Source of the DNA: an uncultured Collinsella sp.
GTDB taxonomy: Bacteria > Actinomycetota > Coriobacteriia > Coriobacteriales > Coriobacteriaceae
Assembly (NCBI GenBank): GCA_900549745.1
Contig: URPJ01000010.1
Location: forward strand, 11,782-75,781
Direction of reading: 5' to 3'
Length of the DNA stretch: 64,000 bases
Positions 1 to 6,754 of the stretch are shown here, piece after piece (the first letter of the stretch is position 1; every line of letters starts with the position of its first letter). The translations under genes were made by a program, and so were the position numbers. The notes under the pieces were generated by a model. That model was not told where the DNA came from. It ran no database searches and saw nothing but the letters and a program-made list of their open reading frames with translations.

Positions 1-26
1 CATCCTATTCAAATACAGCTATTTTG

Positions 27-52
27 TTAGTCTTGGTTAACTTCGAGCCTAA
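27..52 (+). promoter_or_regulatory. Imperfect inverted repeat upstream of the metal transporter
   Basis: The arms TTAGTCTTG (27-35) and CGAGCCTAA (44-52) match at 7 of 9 positions around an 8-base spacer. They lie about 50 bases before the ATG of the Nramp gene. Nramp genes are commonly repressed by MntR/DtxR-type metalloregulators that bind TTAG..CTAA palindromes, so this could be such an operator. That is inference; no regulator gene is seen nearby. Confidence 0.3.
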
Positions 53-100
53 AACGGGTATCCTTTGCGGCGTCAAGCAAACGGCACGCAGGAGCGCACC

Positions 101-1357
101 ATGATTAACCATCTCAAACATCATTTTGGTTCCCGGCGCACCGGCGGTCACGGAGGCCTAGACATTGCACGGCATATCGGCCCTGGGCTGCTCGTGACCG
201 TCGGCTTTATCGACCCGGGCAATTGGGCCTCCAACATGGCCGCCGGCTCGCAGTTTGGCTACGCGCTGCTGTGGATCGTCACGCTGTCCACGATCATGCT
301 CATCGTGCTGCAGCACAACGCGGCGCACCTGGGCATCGCCACGGGCACGTGTCTTGCCGAGGCCACGACACGTTATCTCCCCCGCTTCGTTGGGCGCACG
401 GTGCTCGCCAGTGCCTATCTCGCGACCATCGCCACCGCCATGGCCGAAGTCCTAGGTGGTGCGATTGCCCTTCAGATGCTCTTTGGGCTGCCCGTGCGCG
501 CGGGCTGCGTCATCGTGGCGGCAGTATCGATGGCGATGCTCATGACAAGCTCCTACAAGCGCGCCGAACGCTGGATCATCGCCTTCGTAGGCGTGGTAGG
601 ACTCTCGTTTTTAGCCGAGCTTGCACTAGTCAAGGTCGACTGGCCGCAAGCCGCCACAAGCTGGATCACACCCAGTATGCCCACCGGCTCGGCCGCGATT
701 ATCGTAAGTGTCCTAGGCGCGGTCGTTATGCCCCACAACCTCTTCCTGCACTCCGAGGTCATCCAATCCATGCACTTCGAAGGCCAAGGCGAGCAGGTTA
801 TCGAAGAACGTCTGCGCTACGAGCTCTTCGACACGCTCTTTTCGATGGGCGTGGGCTGGGCAATCAACTCGGCCATGGTCATCCTGGCCGCAACGACCTT
901 CTTTGCGCATGGCATTGTCGTAGACGACCTCGCCGTCGCAGCGGCCACGCTCTCCCCCATTCTGGGTCCGGCAAGCTCGACCATCTTTGCCGTGGCGCTG
1001 CTGTTTGCGGGCCTCTCGAGTAGTGTGACGGCGGGCATGGCGGCGGGCACCATCACCGCGGGCATGTTCGACGAGGAATACGACATCCACGACCGACATT
1101 CCTCGATTGGAGTGGCGACCTGTTTCGTCGGCGCAGTGGCGGCGTGTCTGGTCGTCCCGAATCCTTTTGAGGGTCTCATCTGGAGTCAGGCACTGCTGTC
1201 GCTTCAGCTGCCGATTACGGTCTTTGTGCTCATACGACTCACCAGCTCACGCCGCGTCATGGGCAAATACGCCAACTCGCGCCCGCTCAACACGCTGCTC
1301 GTAGGAATCGGTGCCATCGTGACGATTCTCGATGTCGTGCTGTTGACCGGGATGTAA
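101..1357 (+). CDS. Nramp-family divalent metal (Mn/Fe) transporter
   Basis: A polytopic membrane protein of 418 residues that probably imports Mn2+ or Fe2+ with protons. The metal-binding DPGNWASN motif is at residues 38-45, and the second half-site appears as VMPHNLFLHS in the middle of the protein. Both are hallmarks of the Nramp/MntH family, and the length fits. I chose ATG at 101 over an upstream TTG at 65 because a GGAG Shine-Dalgarno lies 6 bases before it and the extra residues are basic and unconserved in character. The gene stands alone; a TTAG..CTAA inverted repeat lies upstream and two hairpins lie downstream. Whether Mn or Fe is the main substrate cannot be told. Confidence 0.9.
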   Translation: MINHLKHHFGSRRTGGHGGLDIARHIGPGLLVTVGFIDPGNWASNMAAGSQFGYALLWIVTLSTIMLIVLQHNAAHLGIATGTCLAEATTRYLPRFVGRTVLASAYLATIATAMAEVLGGAIALQMLFGLPVRAGCVIVAAVSMAMLMTSSYKRAERWIIAFVGVVGLSFLAELALVKVDWPQAATSWITPSMPTGSAAIIVSVLGAVVMPHNLFLHSEVIQSMHFEGQGEQVIEERLRYELFDTLFSMGVGWAINSAMVILAATTFFAHGIVVDDLAVAAATLSPILGPASSTIFAVALLFAGLSSSVTAGMAAGTITAGMFDEEYDIHDRHSSIGVATCFVGAVAACLVVPNPFEGLIWSQALLSLQLPITVFVLIRLTSSRRVMGKYANSRPLNTLLVGIGAIVTILDVVLLTGM

Positions 1358-1385
1358 TGGGACGGGGCACCTACCCAGGCAAACG

Positions 1386-1440
1386 TCTCGATCTGTAACA
1401 TCTAGACCCGATTTTGATGTCTAGATGTTACAGATCGAGA
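1386..1440. repeat. Perfect 21-bp inverted repeat (hairpin 1)
   Basis: Arms at 1386-1406 and 1420-1440 are exact reverse complements with a 13-base spacer. Both contain the decamer ATCTGTAACA (or its complement). No T-tract follows, so it is not a typical terminator. It is the first of two neighbouring hairpins that share this decamer. Confidence 0.85.
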
Positions 1441-1460
1441 TCATTTCTTCAGCTCCAACT

Positions 1461-1525
1461 TTTTGTCTCAATCTGTAACAGGAATACCCGTTTTGAGCCG
1501 TTAGATGTTACAGATTAAGACAAAA
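1461..1525. repeat. 20-bp inverted repeat (hairpin 2, same core)
   Basis: Arms at 1461-1480 and 1506-1525 pair except for one G-T position and again carry ATCTGTAACA. Together with the hairpin at 1386-1440 this gives four copies of the decamer in 140 bases, alternating in orientation. The stretch between the transporter and rubredoxin (1358-1666) holds no other gene that I can see. Confidence 0.8.
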
Positions 1526-1592
1526 GGTCGGCCGGACTCACGACGGACAGGATCGGCTAACTGCAGCCGTAATCTCTTGGGGACGGAGGAAA

Positions 1593-1626
1593 AAGGGCCC
1601 CGGCCGGGATGACCGACCGGGGTCCT
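1593..1626 (-). terminator. Rho-independent terminator of rubredoxin
   Basis: A GC-rich hairpin (about AGGGCCCCGGCCGG against CCGACCGGGGTCCT) is followed on the minus strand by a T-run. It lies about 40 bases past the rubredoxin stop. Confidence 0.75.
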
Positions 1627-1666
1627 TGGACAGAGCTATGTTCGGCTTTCGCCGTGTGCCTGCGAG

Positions 1667-1810
1667 CTACTCCTCGACGAGCTCAAACTGATCGGGACCG
1701 ACGCCGCACACCGGGCATACGTAGTCCTCGGGCAGCTCGGGCGTGTCGGCCTCAACCTCGTAACCGCAAACGGTGCACACGAACTTATACGTCTTCTTCT
1801 CCTCAGCCAT
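1667..1810 (-). CDS. Rubredoxin
   Basis: A 47-residue protein. Two Cys-x-x-Cys knuckles (CTVCGY at residues 13-18 and CPVCGV at 32-37) form the iron site, and the spacing between them is that of rubredoxins. It acts as a cytoplasmic one-electron carrier, often in oxidative-stress defence of anaerobes. The ATG is preceded by a GAGGAG-type Shine-Dalgarno. It lies 88 bases downstream of a flavin reductase-like gene on the same strand, which is a plausible electron donor. It also has its own promoter-like sequence at 1854-1881 and its own terminator, so it may be transcribed separately. Confidence 0.95.
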   Translation of the reverse strand: MAEEKKTYKFVCTVCGYEVEADTPELPEDYVCPVCGVGPDQFELVEE

Positions 1811-1853
1811 GATGTTCTCCTCTCGAACGTGACTGCCGGTGTACTTGCTTATT

Positions 1854-1881
1854 AGTATATATTCTCAATAATATTATGCAA
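1854..1881 (-). promoter_or_regulatory. Likely sigma-A promoter for rubredoxin
   Basis: On the minus strand, -35 TTGCAT (1876-1881), a 16-base spacer and -10 TATACT (1854-1859) lie in a very AT-rich stretch, about 45 bases before the rubredoxin ATG. Confidence 0.65.
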
Positions 1882-1898
1882 GTAGTTTTGCAGCATTT

Positions 1899-2402
1899 CT
1901 ACCCTTGGTACGAAGACGCCTTCGGAGGCGTCTTGCCCTTCAGTACCTTGTGGTAGTAGTCATAGGTCAACGGTGTCTCGCCGCTCAGACGCTCGGCATC
2001 CTCAACCTCGCCGATAAACAGCAGGTGCGTGCCCGCGTCCACGGTGTCGATCAGACGGCAACTAAACAGCGCTGCCGCGTGCTCGGGCACATAGGGCATG
2101 CCAAGGGCAGTCTCGCGGGTCTCGTACTTGGCAAACTTGTCATAGTCGCTGCTGGTGCGGAACCCAAAGTTACCGATGTAGAGCATATCGGCCGTCTGGT
2201 CGATCACGGTCAGCGCAAAGGCCTTGGCGGACGAGATAACACCAGACGTGACATTTTCCTTATTCACGGCAACCGAGATGCGCGGCGGCGTAGACGTCAC
2301 CTGCACCGCCGTGTTGATGACGCAGCCGGCGCGCAGTCCATCGGCCGCGGCGCTCACCACATACAGGCCGCTCGGCATCGTAAAGAACGCAGTTTTATCC
2401 AT
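1899..2402 (-). CDS. Flavin reductase-like (flavoredoxin-type) FMN-binding protein
   Basis: A 167-residue protein of the flavin reductase-like domain family. The N-terminal motif (MPSGLYVVSA, then GLRAGCVINTAVQVTSTPP) is typical of FMN-binding split-barrel flavoredoxins. These pass electrons between NAD(P)H or rubredoxin and flavin partners in the cytoplasm. The reading frame stays open for 64 more codons upstream, but the start is placed at ATG 2402 because GGGGAG lies 8 bases before it and the family begins there. The preceding sequence holds a terminator and a repeat. The adjacent rubredoxin suggests a joint redox role. Confidence 0.8.
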   Translation of the reverse strand: MDKTAFFTMPSGLYVVSAAADGLRAGCVINTAVQVTSTPPRISVAVNKENVTSGVISSAKAFALTVIDQTADMLYIGNFGFRTSSDYDKFAKYETRETALGMPYVPEHAAALFSCRLIDTVDAGTHLLFIGEVEDAERLSGETPLTYDYYHKVLKGKTPPKASSYQG

Positions 2403-2453
2403 AACGATCACTCCCCTAACCCGGGTTGGAACCTCATGGAAGTATGTACCCAC

Positions 2454-2487
2454 AAAAAAGGCGGCGCCCATAACGGATGCCGCCTTT
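2454..2487 (-). terminator. Terminator downstream of smpB
   Basis: Stem AAAGGCGGC (2457-2465) pairs with GCCGCCTTT (2479-2487). The minus strand continues into six T residues. It separates smpB transcription from the flavin reductase gene. Confidence 0.7.
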
Positions 2488-2530
2488 GAGACATATGTGT
2501 CAGAACAGTAAGCAAGATGAGACGCCCACA

Positions 2531-2596
2531 GTTGCGGTGAAATAGAGACTGAATAGCCCCTCAAACAGGCAAAACAGTCCGTATTCCACCGCAACT
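2531..2596. repeat. 66-bp palindromic repeat, copy A
   Basis: It begins GTTGCGGTGAAATA and ends with the complementary CACCGCAACT. Its length is identical to the copies at 48977-49042 and 51762-51827, with a variable centre. It lies between smpB and the terminator and has no coding potential. This copy has the most arm mismatches. Confidence 0.9.
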
Positions 2597-2608
2597 TATG
2601 AAGGGTGG

Positions 2609-3079
2609 TCAGCGGTTGCGTTCCTTGAGCGCACGATCGATCTCGCGCTGGACGTCGCGTTTTGCCATGTCTTCGCGCTTGTCGTAGAGCTTTTTTCCGC
2701 GGCCCAGGCCCAGCAGCAGCTTTACGCGGCCGTCGGTATTAAAGTAGAGCTCCAACGGCACCAGCGCATAGCCGCGGTTGCGCAGTTTGCCGTCAAGAAA
2801 ATCGATCTCCTTGCGATGCAGCAGCAGGCGGCGCCGGCGATCGGGATCACGGTTCCACACGCCACCATGGCTGTAAGGGTGAATATGCAACCCCACCAGC
2901 CAGCACTCGCCGCCGCGAATCAGCGCAAAAGTGTCAGTGATCTGACAGGCGCGCTCGCGAATCGACTTGACCTCGGTACCGCTCAGTTCAATGCCACATT
3001 CGAACGTCTCGTCGATAAAGTACTCGTGATGCGCCGAGCGATTCTTGGAAATGAGCTTGCGTTCGCGCTTACTGGGCAT
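2609..3079 (-). CDS. smpB: SsrA-binding protein SmpB
   Basis: A 156-residue partner of tmRNA in trans-translation, which rescues stalled ribosomes. Family hallmarks are visible: ISKNRSAHHEYFIDETFECGIELSGTEVKSIR near the N-terminus, HIHPYSHGG, and the basic C-terminal tail after GLGRGKKLYDKRE that enters the mRNA channel. The start is ATG 3079; the open frame upstream belongs to the preceding gene. It overlaps the end of the TPR gene by 11 bases, so the two are probably co-translated. The ssrA RNA itself was not recognised in this window. Confidence 0.96.
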   Translation of the reverse strand: MPSKRERKLISKNRSAHHEYFIDETFECGIELSGTEVKSIRERACQITDTFALIRGGECWLVGLHIHPYSHGGVWNRDPDRRRRLLLHRKEIDFLDGKLRNRGYALVPLELYFNTDGRVKLLLGLGRGKKLYDKREDMAKRDVQREIDRALKERNR

Positions 3080-3986
3080 CGCCGGCCTCCTTGACGCCGT
3101 CGGCCCCCTTGTCGTCGCCCGCGCGCTTTGCCTTGCGCTCGGCGTTGAGCTCGGCATCGCTCTCGCGCACCAGCTTAATGATCGCCGCGCATGCCTCCTC
3201 GCCCACCAGATCGCGGGCACGGACCGTCAGGCGCGTAGCCTCCTGCTTATCACCGTCGCTCGCAGCGTCGGTCGCACACATAATCAGGCAAATGGCAATC
3301 TCGGCCGAAGGCGAGGTCGGTACGCCCTGCAACGCCAGCTCGCCCATCACGTGCTCGTCGCTCTCCTCGGCGGCATCGGGATAGGCAGTATGAATCTTGT
3401 TGAGCAGGCGTGTCGTATGCGTATCGCCAGGGGCCAAGCGCAGCGCCAGGCGCGCGCAAGCCACGGCCGCCGAGACGTTCTCGGTCTCGGGCTCAAGGAA
3501 ATACTGGCCCAAGTTGGCGTAGGCGCGGGCGGCGCACTTGCCGTCGCTCGCACGCTCTAACACCGAAAACGAAAGCGAAGCCCACTCCTGCTTGTCCTCG
3601 AGGGCGCGGAATAGCTCGGCAAGATCCAGGCGGTAGTTGCAGTTCATGGGGTCCCAGCGCACGGCTTGCATCAAGGCGTTGCGAGCACTCACATAATCCT
3701 GCTGGCGAATGTAGGCAAACGCCATGTCGGAATACAGGCGATCAAAGGGCACCTCGACCTGCACCAGCTCGCGCGGATCCTTTTCCACGCGGCGGTAGGC
3801 CAGACGCTCAAACTTGCTATCGAAGCTAAAGTACTGGCGGTTCTCCTCCGTCTTGCACTCGGCGTCGATATACTCCTCGGCGAGCTCAACCAGACGCTCC
3901 AACAGCGGCGTCGCCGTTGCCAAGTCTCCCTGCGCCAGGTAATTCTCGGCATACGTAATGTCTTGTAGGCTGATGGGCAGATCCAT
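3069..3986 (-). CDS. Tetratricopeptide-repeat protein of unknown role
   Basis: A 305-residue soluble protein. TPR-like helix pairs are visible (YAENYLAQGDLATATPLLERL at 12-32, DMAFAYIRQQDYVSARNALMQAV at about 88-110, then ALRLAPGD). A charged Lys/Glu/Asp tail follows from about residue 275. TPR proteins are scaffolds, and nothing here names a partner. The gene lies upstream of and overlaps smpB, and follows the tRNA pair after about 95 bases. No signal peptide or membrane segment is seen. The function is open. Confidence 0.75.
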   Translation of the reverse strand: MDLPISLQDITYAENYLAQGDLATATPLLERLVELAEEYIDAECKTEENRQYFSFDSKFERLAYRRVEKDPRELVQVEVPFDRLYSDMAFAYIRQQDYVSARNALMQAVRWDPMNCNYRLDLAELFRALEDKQEWASLSFSVLERASDGKCAARAYANLGQYFLEPETENVSAAVACARLALRLAPGDTHTTRLLNKIHTAYPDAAEESDEHVMGELALQGVPTSPSAEIAICLIMCATDAASDGDKQEATRLTVRARDLVGEEACAAIIKLVRESDAELNAERKAKRAGDDKGADGVKEAGDAQ

Positions 3987-4081
3987 GGCAACTCCTCGGT
4001 CCGGGTGAAACGCGGCTCATTCCACACATGCGGCGTATACACAAAACCCGGGTCTCTTGCGAGGCCCGGGCGTTCATTTTG

Positions 4082-4158
4082 TGGTAGCCCGTACCAGATT
4101 CGAACTGGTGATCTCCGCCTTGAGAGGGCGGCGTCCTAAACCGCTAGACGAACGGGCC
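4082..4158 (-). tRNA. tRNA-Glu (anticodon CTC)
   Basis: A cloverleaf folds on the minus strand: acceptor GGCCCGT with ACGGGCT, anticodon stem CCGCC/GGCGG around loop CTCTCAA, T-loop TTCGAAT, and an encoded CCA end at 4082-4084. The anticodon CTC reads the GAG codon. The gene is 17 bases downstream of tRNA-Gln. Confidence 0.93.
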
Positions 4159-4175
4159 ATATGTAGCAAATGCAA

Positions 4176-4249
4176 TGGCTGGGATGGAGGGAGTCGAACC
4201 CCCATTGACGGAACCAGAATCCGCTGTCCTGCCATTAGACGACATCCCA
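4176..4249 (-). tRNA. tRNA-Gln (anticodon CTG)
   Basis: A cloverleaf folds on the minus strand: acceptor TGGGATG with CATCCCA, the U1-A72 pair typical of tRNA-Gln, anticodon stem GCGGA/TCCGT around loop TTCTGGT, T-loop TTCGACT, and an encoded CCA end at 4176-4178. It is the first gene of a two-tRNA unit. Confidence 0.93.
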
Positions 4250-4293
4250 ATGACTGCATCGCTGCGCTCGGCTGTGCCTTTGCGCAAGAAAGA

Positions 4294-4322
4294 AATATAC
4301 GGGAAGTCTCGCCGTGACGCAA
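4294..4322 (-). promoter_or_regulatory. Likely promoter of the tRNA-Gln/tRNA-Glu unit
   Basis: On the minus strand, -35 TTGCGT (4317-4322), a 17-base spacer and -10 TATATT (4294-4299) end about 45 bases before tRNA-Gln. Confidence 0.6.
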
Positions 4323-4525
4323 GCCCCAATTTTGACTTTTTTGAAATTCAGTCAAATTGGCCTAATTTAGTCCAACCCGTGAAGGACCTGTGAAGCCGAC
4401 CGCTGTACACGAAGGGCAAAACACCGCGAGCGGTAGCCGTCAACCGTTGGCAGATTCTACCGCGAAAACGATAGCACCAGGCAACACAATCGAAGTATCA
4501 ATGATCGCGTAGATATCGAGGTACC

Positions 4526-4936
4526 ATGGACGAAGAGCTTGATTACCTATGGGAGACCCTGGGCCTCGAGATCACTGCCGACCTTTGGCCCGAACGGGAC
4601 AAAATCCATCCCACACTGCGCCCCGCCATTACTGTGGTGCAGGCAAAATACCGCCGTGCATCCTTTTTGATCATGCGGATGTCATGGCACGCGGGACTCC
4701 CCGACCTTAAGCGAATCCAGGCAAGCCTCGTCGAGTTGTCCGGTATGCCGACCGTCATATCCGAGGCGCACCTGGAGCAGCGCCAGCGCGAGCGACTGCA
4801 ACAGCAGCGGATTCCCTTTATCTGCCCCGGCGTTCAGGCATATCTGCCCTTTATGGACGAGGAGTACTGGAGCGGCAAGCCCAACAAACACGTAAAGGTC
4901 TACGATCCGCACGAATGGGCACAGCTGGCGGACTGA
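4526..4936 (+). CDS. Small hypothetical protein
   Basis: A 136-residue protein that I cannot assign firmly. The segment RIPFICPGVQAYLPFMDEEYW recalls the 'PFIVPGRQ.YLPFLG' motif found N-terminal to a winged helix in some MarR-like regulators. If that is right, this is a short version lacking the DNA-binding half. Start ATG 4526 has GAGG a few bases before it. Codon use and amino-acid mix look like a real protein, rich in Trp, Pro and charged residues. It is isolated, pointing away from the tRNA genes and followed by three palindromes. It may be a truncated relic. Confidence 0.55.
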   Translation: MDEELDYLWETLGLEITADLWPERDKIHPTLRPAITVVQAKYRRASFLIMRMSWHAGLPDLKRIQASLVELSGMPTVISEAHLEQRQRERLQQQRIPFICPGVQAYLPFMDEEYWSGKPNKHVKVYDPHEWAQLAD

Positions 4937-4955
4937 CTGGGGCAGGCCCGCCGGC

Positions 4956-5126
4956 GGAAAGTGCGTCCCAGATTTCAAGCTCAAACTGGTCCCCACTTTC
5001 CCGTCGAGCCCTCAACCGGAAACCGTGTCCCACAATCGAAGCTCAGAATGGGACGTGCTTTCCGCAACCGGCCACTTTGGGAAAGCGCATCCCATTCTGG
5101 AAGCGAATTCCGGGTCGCACTTTCCG
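4956..5126. repeat. Three tandem ~46-bp imperfect palindromes
   Basis: Units at 4956-5001, 5017-5064 and 5080-5126 each start GGAAA and end TTTCC. They share internal elements such as GTCCCA, AGCT and TGGGAC. Each unit can form its own hairpin. The array fills the gap between the small hypothetical gene and the ArsC/Spx gene, and I see no ORF there. Confidence 0.8.
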
Positions 5127-5132
5127 CAGCCG

Positions 5133-5492
5133 CTACAGCAACGCCTCGGCCCAAGCCGCTTCCCTAAAGCCGGGAATCGCAAAGTCGTCGCCCACCAGCA
5201 GCGGACGCTTGACCAGCATGCCGTCGGTCGCCAGCAGCTCGTAGCACTCCCGATCCGTCATGCCCGCATCCAGACGCGCCTTCAGGCCCAGCTCTCGATA
5301 TTTCATGCCCGACGAATTAAAGAAGCGCCGCACCGGCAGCCCCGAACGAGCAATCCAGGTCGCAAGCTCATCAGCCGTGGGATTGTCCAAAACGATATCG
5401 CGATCGATATACTCTACCCCATGTTCGTCCAGCCATGCCTTGGCCTTCTTACAGGTCGAGCACTTGGGATATTCAACAAACAGTACAGTCAT
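5133..5492 (-). CDS. ArsC/Spx-family thioredoxin-fold protein
   Basis: A 119-residue protein with the N-terminal strand and redox motif YPKCSTCKKAKAWLDEHGVEY (CxxC at residues 10-13), then the family's SGLPVRRFFNSSG and DGMLVKRPLLV segments. Members are arsenate reductases, Spx regulators or YffB-like reductases. With no arsenic-resistance genes next to it, a general redox role is as likely as arsenate reduction. The start is ATG 5492 with GGAGG 6 bases upstream. It is monocistronic, and downstream lies a palindrome array. Confidence 0.85.
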   Translation of the reverse strand: MTVLFVEYPKCSTCKKAKAWLDEHGVEYIDRDIVLDNPTADELATWIARSGLPVRRFFNSSGMKYRELGLKARLDAGMTDRECYELLATDGMLVKRPLLVGDDFAIPGFREAAWAEALL

Positions 5493-5584
5493 GGGAATCC
5501 TCCGAATATAGATCGGCCAACGCAGGCACACGCCACACGAGGCGCCTTCGTATGATGGGCCAATTGTAGCCCGCGGGTCACACG

Positions 5585-6637
5585 TTAAACGAACCGTACC
5601 CCGAATCCGCGCTTGATAAACGGCAGCAGTTCCATTGCCTCGGGCGTGATATGGCCCGCAACGTTCATGCGCTCGTCACCGGGAAGATCGACCCGCGCAA
5701 TCTCAAGCTCGCCTTCGTAGCGCCCATATCCGCTATTGCTCACAGCGATCGATCCCGCCTTTCGCGGCAGGCCGGCTCCGGCATCCGTCGGCACGGAATC
5801 CGGCTTAAGCTTCGTACGTGACTCCTGAGACCTAAAGATGAGGACACTCGAGTCGGGCCGGTCGTGATGAATCTGCCCGCGCACATAGGCATAACTGAGC
5901 TCAAGCTCGCATTGCAGGTCCACGTATCCGGCGGAAACTTGAGCAAACTGCGCCCAGCCCGCATCGGAAAGATCGGGGTCGCCGACCAACACAATGTCGC
6001 AATCGGCGCCATGTGCAAGCTCAAGCATATTGAGGGCAACCTTTGACGCGCGACCGCGCTGCGCCTCGACCGTCGGCAGTCCCTCGAATACCGGCCCGCG
6101 AACGTTAGCATCACCCGGCACAAAAGCCATGATTTCGAATCCAAGCGCCGCAAGACGAAGATTCACCCGAGCAATGTCCTCCAGAGCTAAACCGGTATAA
6201 GGCTTGGGGTAAAAATTGTGGCAGGCGGCAAAACGAGTCACATCGGCACCGGCCTCACGCCACGATGCGATTTCATCAGAACTCACTGTCGATGCATTGA
6301 CCACAATGCGAAATACACCGGACAGCTCCGCGACCCGCTGGGCGCTAAAGCCATAGTCCAAACGAAGGTATTCCAACCCCAGATCGCGCAAGTCCTCGAT
6401 GCGCTCAAGCCCGAGCAAATCGCACGTGCGAGGCCCCACATCGGCAATGAGCGCAATGCCGCGGGCGGAAAGCAGCGACAGCACATGACGGGCCTTATCG
6501 GCATACGCCGCTCCCCCATCCTCGGGAATATGCAGCGAGGTGAACGCATAGCGCGCACCCGCCGCGGCACCACGCTCAATCGTCCGCTCAATATCCTGCA
6601 GAGGGCTGGAAAGATAAATCGAAATACCCGTTTTCAC
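5585..6637 (-). CDS. mupG: MupG-like 6-phospho-N-acetylmuramidase (DUF871)
   Basis: A 350-residue DUF871 protein with an N-terminal TIM barrel (GISIYLSSPLQDIERTIERG, FTSLHIPEDGG, LRLDYGF, ACHNFYPKPYTGL) and a C-terminal small domain. In Staphylococcus aureus MupG hydrolyses MurNAc-6-phosphate-GlcNAc inside the cell. It sits last in murR-murQ-murP-mupG, so splitting imported phospho-disaccharide before MurQ acts is the likely job. The start is a GTG with AAAGGAG 9 bases upstream. A terminator-like hairpin lies between murP and this gene, so it may be expressed at a lower level than the rest. Confidence 0.87.
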   Translation of the reverse strand: MKTGISIYLSSPLQDIERTIERGAAAGARYAFTSLHIPEDGGAAYADKARHVLSLLSARGIALIADVGPRTCDLLGLERIEDLRDLGLEYLRLDYGFSAQRVAELSGVFRIVVNASTVSSDEIASWREAGADVTRFAACHNFYPKPYTGLALEDIARVNLRLAALGFEIMAFVPGDANVRGPVFEGLPTVEAQRGRASKVALNMLELAHGADCDIVLVGDPDLSDAGWAQFAQVSAGYVDLQCELELSYAYVRGQIHHDRPDSSVLIFRSQESRTKLKPDSVPTDAGAGLPRKAGSIAVSNSGYGRYEGELEIARVDLPGDERMNVAGHITPEAMELLPFIKRGFGVRFV

Positions 6638-6653
6638 GCTTCAACGCTCCTTT

Positions 6654-6687
6654 AAAAAAGGCCGGCGGAGCAGTTAGCCCCGCCGGC
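6654..6687 (-). terminator. Terminator-like hairpin between murP and mupG
   Basis: GCCGGCGG (6661-6668) pairs with CCGCCGGC (6680-6687), followed on the minus strand by six T residues. The mupG Shine-Dalgarno follows the T-run, so partial read-through would feed mupG. Confidence 0.75.
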
Positions 6688-6754
6688 ACAACCATAGCAT
6701 CAAGAAATCTGCCGCGCACCGCGAGCCCCGAGCAACACGGCTCGCGATATCAAA

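Noticed and set aside
2403..2594. Longer N-terminus for the flavin reductase-like gene
   Set aside because: The extra 64 codons run through a terminator and the 66-bp palindrome; a good ribosome-binding site precedes ATG 2402.
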